A stretch of 64,000 nt of DNA from Kosakonia quasisacchari (GTDB lineage: Bacteria > Pseudomonadota > Gammaproteobacteria > Enterobacterales > Enterobacteriaceae). This document shows positions 57,386 through 64,000 of this stretch, piece after piece. The stretch spans positions 186,001 through 250,000 of the forward strand of contig NZ_SJOP01000002.1 in the NCBI RefSeq assembly GCF_004331415.1, in the 5' to 3' direction. The notes beneath the pieces were generated by a model. That model saw nothing but the letters and a program-made list of their open reading frames with translations. It was not told the DNA's origin and made no database searches. Made by a program: the position numbers and the translations under genes. Each line of letters starts with the position of its first letter. Positions within the stretch are counted from its first letter, which is position 1.

Positions 57386-58143
57386 TTGCGCATGCTTCCT
57401 TCCAGACGGTAGCGAGAACCCGGATACACCAGGCGCACGCTGGTGACGATTTTCTTGTCCTGACGACCGGTCCAGGTGCGGCGGTTCACTTGCAGGCAGG
57501 GGGTTTGCTCATCTATTTCCAGGTGAACGCACTCGCTGCGGGGCACGTTCACGGCTTCGATAATGTGCTCGCCCTCGACAATCGGTGCGATGGAAGAGAG
57601 ATAGGCATTCGGGGTGATACGGGTGAAATCCTGTTGCAAATAGTCCGGCACAATCAGCGAATTTACCAGCCTGTCTTCCAGCATCACCGGAACGCCGTTT
57701 TCATAATGGCAAATCAGCGAATGAAACAGGCGGCTGCCTTTCGGCAGATTAAAAGACAGCGCTTGCTGCGCATCTGCATGCAGTTGGGTCAGCTCCAGCA
57801 CTCTGGCGTGATGGCGATGGCCGCGGCTGGCAATCTCATCGGCAATGTTGTTGATTTCCAGCAATGCCGACTGCCCGCGTACTTCGGCGACAAAGGTGCC
57901 AACGCCCTGCATACGCACCAGCAGCCCTTCGGCGGTCAGTTCACGCAGTGCGCGGTTAATGGTCATCCGACTGTAGCCAAACTGGCTGACCAGCTCGCTT
58001 TCGGACGGTACGCGGTAGTTCACCGGCCAGGCGCCGCTGTGGATATTGGTTTTGATCATGCTCTTCACCCTTTCATAGAAAGGGGCGGGCTGATCGAGAC
58101 GCGTCTCGCCTGCGGCTGCTTTAAAAATATCGCTTTGCTCCAT
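57382..58143 (-). CDS. hutC: HutC, GntR-family repressor of hut genes
   Basis: A 253-residue repressor. The GntR winged HTH (about 30-95) shows WPVNYRVPSESELVSQFGYSRMTINRALRELTAEGLLVRMQGVGTFVA. The UTRA ligand domain (about 110-245) ends LQVNRRTWTGRQDKKIVTSVRLVYPGSRYRLEG. HutC is released from DNA by urocanate. Several matching operators lie before hutU, the importer operon and hutF, so it likely coordinates all of them. It is divergent from hutF. Confidence 0.94.
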   Translation of the reverse strand: MEQSDIFKAAAGETRLDQPAPFYERVKSMIKTNIHSGAWPVNYRVPSESELVSQFGYSRMTINRALRELTAEGLLVRMQGVGTFVAEVRGQSALLEINNIADEIASRGHRHHARVLELTQLHADAQQALSFNLPKGSRLFHSLICHYENGVPVMLEDRLVNSLIVPDYLQQDFTRITPNAYLSSIAPIVEGEHIIEAVNVPRSECVHLEIDEQTPCLQVNRRTWTGRQDKKIVTSVRLVYPGSRYRLEGSMRK

Positions 58144-58194
58144 TAACCCTTTCCTCGACCGGATGACCGTTGAAGTTTACTCTACGCATTTTTG

Positions 58195-58226
58195 GATGTA
58201 TATATATAAGCATGTATATACATATT
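58195..58226. promoter_or_regulatory. Tandem HutC operators between hutC and hutF
   Basis: Two AT-rich sites lie side by side: TGTATATATATAAG (58197-58210) and the palindrome ATGTATATACAT (58212-58223). Both contain the TGTATA half of the HutC motif. They would control hutF and hutC itself. Confidence 0.7.
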
Positions 58227-58253
58227 AAATGACGGCAGGCGGTGAGGGGATAT

Positions 58254-59621
58254 ATGACGGTATATTTCGCGGCAAAAGCATTGTTGCCGCAGGGCTGGGC
58301 GGAGAATGTCCGCATTACGGTTTCCTCACAGGGCATCATCACCGCGCTCGAAAGCGGTAGCCCGCCAGACGACACAACGATTCGCCTGGAAGGTTTCCTG
58401 GTGCCGGGCATGCCAAACCTGCATTCGCACGCTTTTCAGCGCGCAATGGCCGGGCTGACCGAAGTGGTGGGCGATCCGGCTGACAGCTTCTGGACATGGC
58501 GCGATTTGATGTATCGGATGGTGGACAAAATCACCCCCGAACAGCTGGAAATCATTGCCAGCTATCTGTATATCGAAATGCTGAAGGCCGGTTATACCTC
58601 GGTTGCCGAATTTCACTATTTGCACCACGATCGTGGCGGGAAACCTTACGCGCAGCCAGCCGAGCTGGCGTTGCGTATTGCACAGGCGGCGAAAACGGCA
58701 GGCATTGGCCTGACATTGCTGCCGGTGCTTTACAGTTTCTCCGGTTTTGGCGGGCAGCCAGCGACCGCCGGGCAGAGCCGCTTTATTCACGATACGGAAA
58801 GCTATCTGGCGCTGCATGAATCGTTGACGTCGCAGCTTGCTGCTGAGCCGATGCAGCGTACCGGGTTGTGCTTTCACTCGCTACGAGCCGTTACGCCGGA
58901 ACAAATGCAGAGCGTGTTTGAGGCCAGCCCGCAACCGCAGCCGGTGCATATTCATATTGCCGAGCAGCAAAAAGAGGTTGATGACTGCGTGGCCTGGTCT
59001 GGATTGCGTCCAGTGGAGTGGCTTTATCAGCATATACCGGTAGATGAACAGTGGTGCCTGATCCATGCCACGCATCTTACGCCGCAGGAAACCCAGCAGA
59101 TTGCCGCTTCCGGTGCCGTGGCGGGCCTGTGCCTGACCACCGAGGCCAATCTTGGCGATGGTATTTTTCCGGGGCCGGACTATCTTGCGCAGCAGGGGCG
59201 CTGGGGGATTGGCTCTGACAGCCATATCAGCGTCAGCGTCAGCGAGGATTTGCGCTGGTTTGAGTACGGGCAACGGTTAAACAAACGGCGGCGCAACTTA
59301 CTGTATTTGCCGGATGAACCTTATATCGGCAATGTGCTGTATCAGGGGGCATTGCAGGGCGGGCGCCGTGCGCTGGGGCAGGCTATTGGTCAACTGGCGG
59401 TAGGCGATCGCGCGGATATGCTGTTGCTCGACAGCCGCGATCCCTTCCTTGCTGCCGCAGGCGATCGTGAACGTCTGAATCGCTGGATTTTCGCCTGTTC
59501 GACGAACCCGATAAAAAGGGTGATGACGGGAGGACGCTGGGTGATTGAAGAGGGGCGTCACGCGCAGGAAGAGCAGGTGACCTCCGCGTTTATTAAGGTC
59601 ATGCAGCAACTGATGGCGTAA
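58254..59621 (+). CDS. hutF: Formimidoylglutamate deiminase
   Basis: A 455-residue amidohydrolase that turns formiminoglutamate into N-formylglutamate and ammonia, the fourth step of the five-step pathway. Metal ligands are in GMPNLHSHAFQRAMAG, FHYLHHD, VHIHIAEQQKEVDDC, IHATHL and GIGSDSHISVS. ATG 58254 follows GAGGGGA. With HutG of the deformylase type, this shows a Pseudomonas-style route instead of the four-step route of Klebsiella and Salmonella. Confidence 0.95.
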   Translation: MTVYFAAKALLPQGWAENVRITVSSQGIITALESGSPPDDTTIRLEGFLVPGMPNLHSHAFQRAMAGLTEVVGDPADSFWTWRDLMYRMVDKITPEQLEIIASYLYIEMLKAGYTSVAEFHYLHHDRGGKPYAQPAELALRIAQAAKTAGIGLTLLPVLYSFSGFGGQPATAGQSRFIHDTESYLALHESLTSQLAAEPMQRTGLCFHSLRAVTPEQMQSVFEASPQPQPVHIHIAEQQKEVDDCVAWSGLRPVEWLYQHIPVDEQWCLIHATHLTPQETQQIAASGAVAGLCLTTEANLGDGIFPGPDYLAQQGRWGIGSDSHISVSVSEDLRWFEYGQRLNKRRRNLLYLPDEPYIGNVLYQGALQGGRRALGQAIGQLAVGDRADMLLLDSRDPFLAAAGDRERLNRWIFACSTNPIKRVMTGGRWVIEEGRHAQEEQVTSAFIKVMQQLMA

Positions 59622-59741
59622 TACTAACCATCATGTCGTTGATAAAGAGTAATGGCGGTTGGTAGCCGAAGAAAGTTATTTAACTTACTGAATTAGTAGG
59701 AGAATAATGATTTTGAATGATGTTTGCAGAACGTGGGATAT

Positions 59742-59813
59742 TGTCCCCTGCAGGAATCGAACCTGCAACTAGCCCTTAGGAGGGGCTCGTTATATCCATT
59801 TAACTAAGGGGAC
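59742..59813 (-). tRNA. argW: tRNA-Arg (anticodon CCU), no encoded CCA
   Basis: The minus strand folds as a cloverleaf. Acceptor GTCCCCT/AGGGGAC is closed by discriminator A, and the anticodon loop CTCCTAA has CCT at 59780-59778. T arm is GCAGG-TTCGATT-CCTGC. After the discriminator the sequence is AATA, so CCA is not encoded, unlike E. coli argW, which encodes it. argW is a known integration site for phages and islands in enterics. Confidence 0.95.
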
Positions 59814-59888
59814 AAAGCGGCGGGAGTATAACGTTATTTATGTCTCGCGTTAAGCTCACAGGCCGCCAAGTGATTAAACTGTCACCGT

Positions 59889-60830
59889 TTATGCCTCTTT
59901 TTCTGCGCCGTCGCGTTGCTGTTTTTGCTCGTCGGCGCGGGCTTTTGCTTCGGCTTTACGTGCGTTGCTCATATCGTTGCGGATTTGTGCGTGGCTGAGC
60001 AGGGCAAAAATAAACGTGCCGCCGCAAATATTCCCGGCGAGTGTCGGCAGGGCGAACGGCCAGATAAATTCGCTCCAGTGCAGCGTACCGTTAAACACCA
60101 GGTAGAAAATCTCCACTGCGCCCACCACGATATGCGTGGTGTCCGCCAGCGCGATAAGCCACGTCATTAAAATGATCACCACAATTTTCGCCGCACCCGC
60201 CGATGGGAACATCCACACCATAGTTGCGATTATCCAGCCGGAGATAATGGCGTTAGAGAACATCTCCAGCGGCGTGTTCTTCATCACCTCCATGCCGATT
60301 TTGACAAAAGCGTCGCGGGTGGCTTCATCGAATATGGGCATATACTCGAACGCCCAGGCAGCAATAGCCGTACCTACCAGGTTCCCGAGTAAAACAACGC
60401 TCCATAAGCGCGTCATCAGACCAAAATTAACCCAACTGGGCTTCTGCATCACTGGCAATACGGCCGTGACGGTGTTCTCGGTAAACAGCTGCTGGCGCGC
60501 CATGATGACAATAATAAAGCCAAAGGTGTAACCGAGGTTCTCCAGCAGGAAACCGCCGGGAACACCATCGAGCTGTACGTGGAAAATCCCTTTTGCCAGC
60601 AGCGACGCGCTCATCGATAAGCCCGCCGCAATCGCTGACCAGAACAGCGCCATCGCGTCGCGTTCCAGTTCTTTTTCGCCGTCCTGGCGAATATGTTCAT
60701 GAATCGCCATCGCACGTGAGGGCAGGCGCTCTTCATCAAGTTCTATTTTCTTCCCGCTTTTTTTCTCGTCGCTCTCTACTTGTATGTCATCGCTGTGTTT
60801 GTCGAGTTTCTCTTCTTCTATATTGTCCAC
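59889..60830 (-). CDS. yfdC: YfdC, formate/nitrite-transporter-family membrane protein
   Basis: A 313-residue inner-membrane protein of the FNT (FocA/NirC) family, close to E. coli YfdC. A charged N-terminus of about 80 residues (ELDEERLPSRAMAIHEHIRQDGEKELERDAMALFWS) precedes six helices and a basic C-tail. Substrate not known. I use GTG 60830 (VDNIEEEKLDKHSD), which aligns with the E. coli start and has GAGG upstream. Next to argW as in E. coli. Confidence 0.92.
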   Translation of the reverse strand: MDNIEEEKLDKHSDDIQVESDEKKSGKKIELDEERLPSRAMAIHEHIRQDGEKELERDAMALFWSAIAAGLSMSASLLAKGIFHVQLDGVPGGFLLENLGYTFGFIIVIMARQQLFTENTVTAVLPVMQKPSWVNFGLMTRLWSVVLLGNLVGTAIAAWAFEYMPIFDEATRDAFVKIGMEVMKNTPLEMFSNAIISGWIIATMVWMFPSAGAAKIVVIILMTWLIALADTTHIVVGAVEIFYLVFNGTLHWSEFIWPFALPTLAGNICGGTFIFALLSHAQIRNDMSNARKAEAKARADEQKQQRDGAEKEA

Positions 60831-61135
60831 GATGGCCTCGCTTGGTGTTGGCGGCAAAATTTAAGCGTAGCGGTTTTTACCTCCATTCCGTGACGGCATC
60901 GTCCTAAATTGCGCGAAAAGCAATAATGGCAATACGATATTGAGGAAGTTTGTATAGAATTGTTAACGAGCCGTAAAGGTGAGTTCGGTTAGGCTGAGTG
61001 AGATTGGTTCGCTACGTGGACATCAGAATACGTGCTGATACAATGCGTTGCGCATTGTCTGCGCAAAATCGGTTTCCGCGTTTGCGTTATTCAGAATGGC
61101 ATTCAGCGATGGCCATTTTCTTCAGGGAGACACCT

Positions 61136-61891
61136 ATGAAATTCCGCCTGTCGGCGCTTGCGCTGGCAACCACTGTGCTGGTCGGTTGTGCCAGTTCCGG
61201 TAAAGATTCGCAGGGACGTTCAGACCCGCTGGAAGGGTTCAACCGCACCATGTACAGTTTCAACTTCAATGTACTGGATCCGTATGTTGTCCGGCCCGTT
61301 GCCGTTGCCTGGCGTGATTATGTGCCGCAGCCTGCGCGTAATGGCCTGAGCAACTTCACCAGCAACCTTGAAGAACCTGCGGTGATGGTGAACTTCTTTT
61401 TACAGGGCGATCCGTACCAGGGGATGGTCCACTTTACGCGCTTCTTCCTGAACTCCCTGCTCGGTATGGGCGGCTTTATGGATGTCGCCGGTGCGGCGAA
61501 TCCGAAATTGCAGCGTGTTGAACCGCATCGTTTTGGTAGCACGCTGGGGCATTATGGCATGGGATACGGCCCTTATATGCAACTGCCGTTCTATGGCAGT
61601 TTCACGCTGCGTGAAGACGGTGGTGATATGGCGGATACGCTTTATCCGGTGCTGTCGTGGCTGACCTGGCCGCTGTCGGTGGGTAAATGGACGGTGGAAG
61701 GCATTGAATCGCGTGCGCAACTGCTGGATTCAGATGGCCTGCTGCGCCAGTCTTCAGATCCGTACATTCTGGTGCGTGAAGCCTACTTCCAGCGCCACGA
61801 TTTTATCGCCAACGGCGGTAAGCTGAAACCGCAAGAAAACCCGAACGCGCAGGCGATAGAGGGCGATTTGAAAGACATCGACTCGCCATAA
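61136..61891 (+). CDS. mlaA: MlaA (VacJ), outer-membrane lipoprotein
   Basis: A 251-residue lipoprotein (ALATTVLVGC, lipidation at Cys18) that removes misplaced phospholipids from the outer leaflet and passes them to the MlaBCDEF system. The VacJ signatures DPLEGFNRTMYSFNFNVLDPYVVRPVA and GVAGAANPKL-like segment are visible, followed by LGHYGMGYGPYMQLPFYG. The start at ATG 61136 follows GGGAG. Convergent with fadL. Confidence 0.95.
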   Translation: MKFRLSALALATTVLVGCASSGKDSQGRSDPLEGFNRTMYSFNFNVLDPYVVRPVAVAWRDYVPQPARNGLSNFTSNLEEPAVMVNFFLQGDPYQGMVHFTRFFLNSLLGMGGFMDVAGAANPKLQRVEPHRFGSTLGHYGMGYGPYMQLPFYGSFTLREDGGDMADTLYPVLSWLTWPLSVGKWTVEGIESRAQLLDSDGLLRQSSDPYILVREAYFQRHDFIANGGKLKPQENPNAQAIEGDLKDIDSP

Positions 61892-61902
61892 GTAAATCAA
61901 AT

Positions 61903-61934
61903 AAAAAAGGTGAGCACTGCGCTCACCTTTTTTT
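61903..61934. terminator. Bidirectional terminator between mlaA and fadL
   Basis: AAAAAAGGTGAGC/GCTCACCTTTTTT stem of 13 bp with a 5-base loop. Confidence 0.92.
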
Positions 61935-61948
61935 ATGCCTGATGGTTA

Positions 61949-63310
61949 TCAGAACGCGTAGTTGAAGTTCGCGCCGTACAGCCATGCACGACCTTCAGAA
62001 CTGAAGGTGTATGGGCCTTCGGTGAATTTCACTTTCTGACCGTGCATATAAGAAACGCCGACGTCGACAGAAGCATCTTTATTAAATGCATAAGTCGCAC
62101 CAGTACTCAGCCAGAGGCGATCCTGATCCGGGATGGAAATGGAGCGTTTGTCTGCCGGAACCGGGCTGTCATCGAAGGCGATACCGGCACGGAAGGTCCA
62201 GTTATCATCCATGTAATAGGTCGTACCCAGCGCGATACGGTAGGCGTCTTTAAAGCTTTCATCTTTATAGAACAGCGTCTGGCCGTTGTTACCGGTCGCT
62301 TTCAGCTCCTGGAACTGGCTCCAACTGGTATACGTCAGGCTATAGTGAACGGCCCACTGCGGATCAACACGGTTGTAGCCCGACACTTCCCACATTTCCG
62401 GCAGGTGCAATGAGAGCGAACCGTTGGTGGTGGAACCGCCAGTGCCATACGGCAAGCCCAGACCCAGCGCGGCATTGATCGGGTTCAGCGTCGCAGGCAG
62501 GCTGCTCTTATAATCGCCGTCGAAGTCGACTTTTACTTCAGAGCGATAAGTGAAGGCGTAGCGGTTGTTTTTATCCAGCTCGTAGAGAATACCGGCGTTC
62601 CAGCCAAAGCCCCATTCATCACCTTTCAGGTGGGCGATTTGCGTATCGCGGCTAATGCCGCCAGCCTGCGCACCAATCGCGGCAGCCTGTTGCGCGCTCA
62701 ACTGACCGGATTGCACCAGCCCTGGCAGACCTGCGCCGATGATTTGCGGCAGATCGCCCGCGTAGCGCTCAACTTTCGCTTTGGCGTAAACGGCGTCGAA
62801 ACCGAGGCCGAAGCTCCAGTGGCTATCCAGACGATACGCGCCGCTCAGGTTGAGGTTCAGCGTTTCGAGGTCGGTTTTACCGCCCATCGAACCGGCGGCG
62901 TAGTTGTTGTTGAACTCGGTGGCCAGACCGTAGTTAGAGGTCACGGACGCGCCCCAGCCAAATTGATCGTTAATCGGTGCAACAAAGTGCAGGTTCGGTA
63001 TCCACGCGGTTGGAGCAATATTGTCCTGGCTGGCATTGTTGCCAATCGCAGAACGGCCCGTCACGTTAACATCCGGATCGACAAATACCGCACCGCCAGA
63101 GAAAGTTGGGCGATCGAACATTGTGATCAGCGCCGGGTTGCGGCTGACGTTGCCCGCATCATCAGCGATGGCACCTTCACCGGAATAAGCTCGGCCAAGG
63201 CCAGAGGATGAAAACTCGTTGAGTTGAAAGCCTGCAGACCAGGCCTGGGTAGAAACGATTGCCACTGCGACTGCCAGAGCAGACTTGGTAAACCGGGTTT
63301 TCTGGCTCAT
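61949..63310 (-). CDS. fadL: FadL, long-chain fatty acid outer-membrane transporter
   Basis: A 453-residue 14-strand barrel of the outer membrane that admits long-chain fatty acids. The signal peptide ([17 protein letters not shown]) leads to the hatch [34 protein letters not shown] with its NPA motif, then barrel strands ending in FNYAF. The sequence follows E. coli FadL closely, with variation in one outer loop. ATG 63310 is eight bases from GAGG. Two FadR boxes upstream suggest repression without fatty acids. Confidence 0.96.
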   Translation of the reverse strand: MSQKTRFTKSALAVAVAIVSTQAWSAGFQLNEFSSSGLGRAYSGEGAIADDAGNVSRNPALITMFDRPTFSGGAVFVDPDVNVTGRSAIGNNASQDNIAPTAWIPNLHFVAPINDQFGWGASVTSNYGLATEFNNNYAAGSMGGKTDLETLNLNLSGAYRLDSHWSFGLGFDAVYAKAKVERYAGDLPQIIGAGLPGLVQSGQLSAQQAAAIGAQAGGISRDTQIAHLKGDEWGFGWNAGILYELDKNNRYAFTYRSEVKVDFDGDYKSSLPATLNPINAALGLGLPYGTGGSTTNGSLSLHLPEMWEVSGYNRVDPQWAVHYSLTYTSWSQFQELKATGNNGQTLFYKDESFKDAYRIALGTTYYMDDNWTFRAGIAFDDSPVPADKRSISIPDQDRLWLSTGATYAFNKDASVDVGVSYMHGQKVKFTEGPYTFSSEGRAWLYGANFNYAF

Positions 63311-63402
63311 GACCATAACCTCATTCGAAATCGATTTATTTTTATTCAAACTATGTTACGCGGTGTAACAGGAGCGCGAAGTGTAGGGTCTGAGGTACAT
63401 CT

Positions 63403-63419
63403 GAGAAATCAGACCAGTG
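63403..63419. promoter_or_regulatory. FadR operator 1 upstream of fadL
   Basis: On the minus strand CACTGGTCTGATTTCTC matches the FadR motif AACTGGTCNGACNTGTT in the core ACTGGTC.GA. Confidence 0.7.
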
Positions 63420-63426
63420 GCGGAAG

Positions 63427-63443
63427 TATAGGTCTGACCAGAG
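63427..63443. promoter_or_regulatory. FadR operator 2 upstream of fadL
   Basis: On the minus strand CTCTGGTCAGACCTATA matches the FadR core CTGGTCNGACNT exactly. E. coli fadL also has paired FadR sites. Confidence 0.78.
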
Positions 63444-63688
63444 GAGATGTTGCAAGTATGTATATAAGTTTTTTCAATTGTGATCTTCGAAACGGGATCT
63501 GCTCAGCAAAATTACCCCTGGTGTTAATCAGTCGATTAGCTGATTCTTGTTTTAGATCATTTTTAAGTGTGATTTCGGTCACTTATCACCACTTGCGGAA
63601 TTAACGACTGGAGCCACATTCCCTCGCGGCGTAAAATATGCGCAACGTTTATTTGGCACCTTGGGTGCGAATTCAGAGGAAATCTACC

Positions 63689-63973
63689 ATGAGTAAATGC
63701 AGTGCTGATGAAACCCCGGTTTGCTGCTGTATGGATGTTGGCACCATTATGGACAACTCCGACTGCACCGCCTCTTACAGCCGCGTGTTCACTAACCGCG
63801 CCGACGCTGACGAAACTCTGGCTGCGTTGAGCGCCAGAGCTCGCAGCGTGGAATCCGATCCTTGCCAAATCACCTCTACGTTTACAGAAGTAGCCGAAGG
63901 TGTGCGCCTGGATATCGATTTTGTCTTCGCTTGTGAAGCCGAAACGCTGATTTTCCAGCTTGGTCTGCGTTAA
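63689..63973 (+). CDS. yfcZ: YfcZ family protein
   Basis: A 94-residue protein near-identical by recall to E. coli YfcZ, including the cysteine-rich start ADETPVCCCMDVGTIMDNSDC. It belongs to the YfcZ/YiiS family of unknown function; the clustered cysteines could bind metal. ATG 63689 has AGAGGAAA upstream; the longer frame is not conserved. In E. coli it likewise stands divergent from fadL. Confidence 0.94.
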   Translation: MSKCSADETPVCCCMDVGTIMDNSDCTASYSRVFTNRADADETLAALSARARSVESDPCQITSTFTEVAEGVRLDIDFVFACEAETLIFQLGLR

Positions 63974-64000
63974 TTATCCCCGCCAACGCTCCCGCCCAAC

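Noticed and set aside
60593-60907. Plus-strand frame opposite yfdC
   Set aside because: It lies over the 5' part of yfdC, whose minus-strand product is clearly conserved; this is a shadow frame.

Overview
The window reads as chromosomal DNA of a plant-associated member of the Enterobacteriaceae, most likely Kosakonia or a close Enterobacter relative (inference). The reasons are near-E. coli proteins and gene order across large blocks (yfeD-yfeC-alaWX-pdeA-nupC-mntH-ypeC, yfeO-glk-ypdBA-alaC-ypdK, argW-yfdC-mlaA-fadL-yfcZ), a ramR-romA-ramA locus, and an indolepyruvate decarboxylase gene. All family assignments rest on recognising sequences by eye and from memory; no database was searched.

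Region 1-26.5 kb is mostly accessory. It holds the tail of an ABC ATPase gene; a four-gene siaABCD-like cluster for c-di-GMP control with a small-RNA candidate upstream; a lipoprotein/TonB-receptor pair for ferric siderophores with LysR and GNAT genes; a relBE module whose toxin gene has one in-frame TGA; a glutamine-synthetase-like ligase; a chemoreceptor with a sigma-28 promoter; DeoR and LacI regulators around pheP; DMT and MFS exporters; and ybdF-ramR-romA-ramA.

Region 26.5-43 kb is conserved core: yfeD/yfeC, two tandem tRNA-Ala(GGC) genes, pdeA, nupC, mntH (Fur and MntR boxes), ypeC, then an insertion carrying an aldo-keto reductase and ipdC (TyrR-type box), followed by yfeO, glk, the pyruvate-sensing pair ypdB/ypdA, alaC and the 23-residue ypdK.

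Region 43-59.7 kb is an island between alaC/ypdK and tRNA-Arg(CCU). It is dominated by a mosaic histidine-utilisation locus. A decayed first hut unit (hutC fragment, hutU with a large internal deletion) leads into an intact hutH. A second, Pseudomonas-like unit has hutU-hutI-hutG, hutD (broken by a TAA), hutC and hutF, encoding the five-step pathway through N-formylglutamate. Between hutU and hutD sits an operon of a betaine-type (OpuC-like) ABC importer and a histidine-ammonia-lyase homologue that has lost the normal cofactor and catalytic residues. The best candidate for a novel system is this operon. I infer that it imports a histidine-derived betaine (such as hercynine or ergothioneine) and that the lyase removes trimethylamine to give urocanate or a thio-urocanate, which the hut enzymes would then process.

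Region 59.7-64 kb returns to core: argW (without an encoded CCA end), yfdC, mlaA, fadL with two FadR boxes, and yfcZ.
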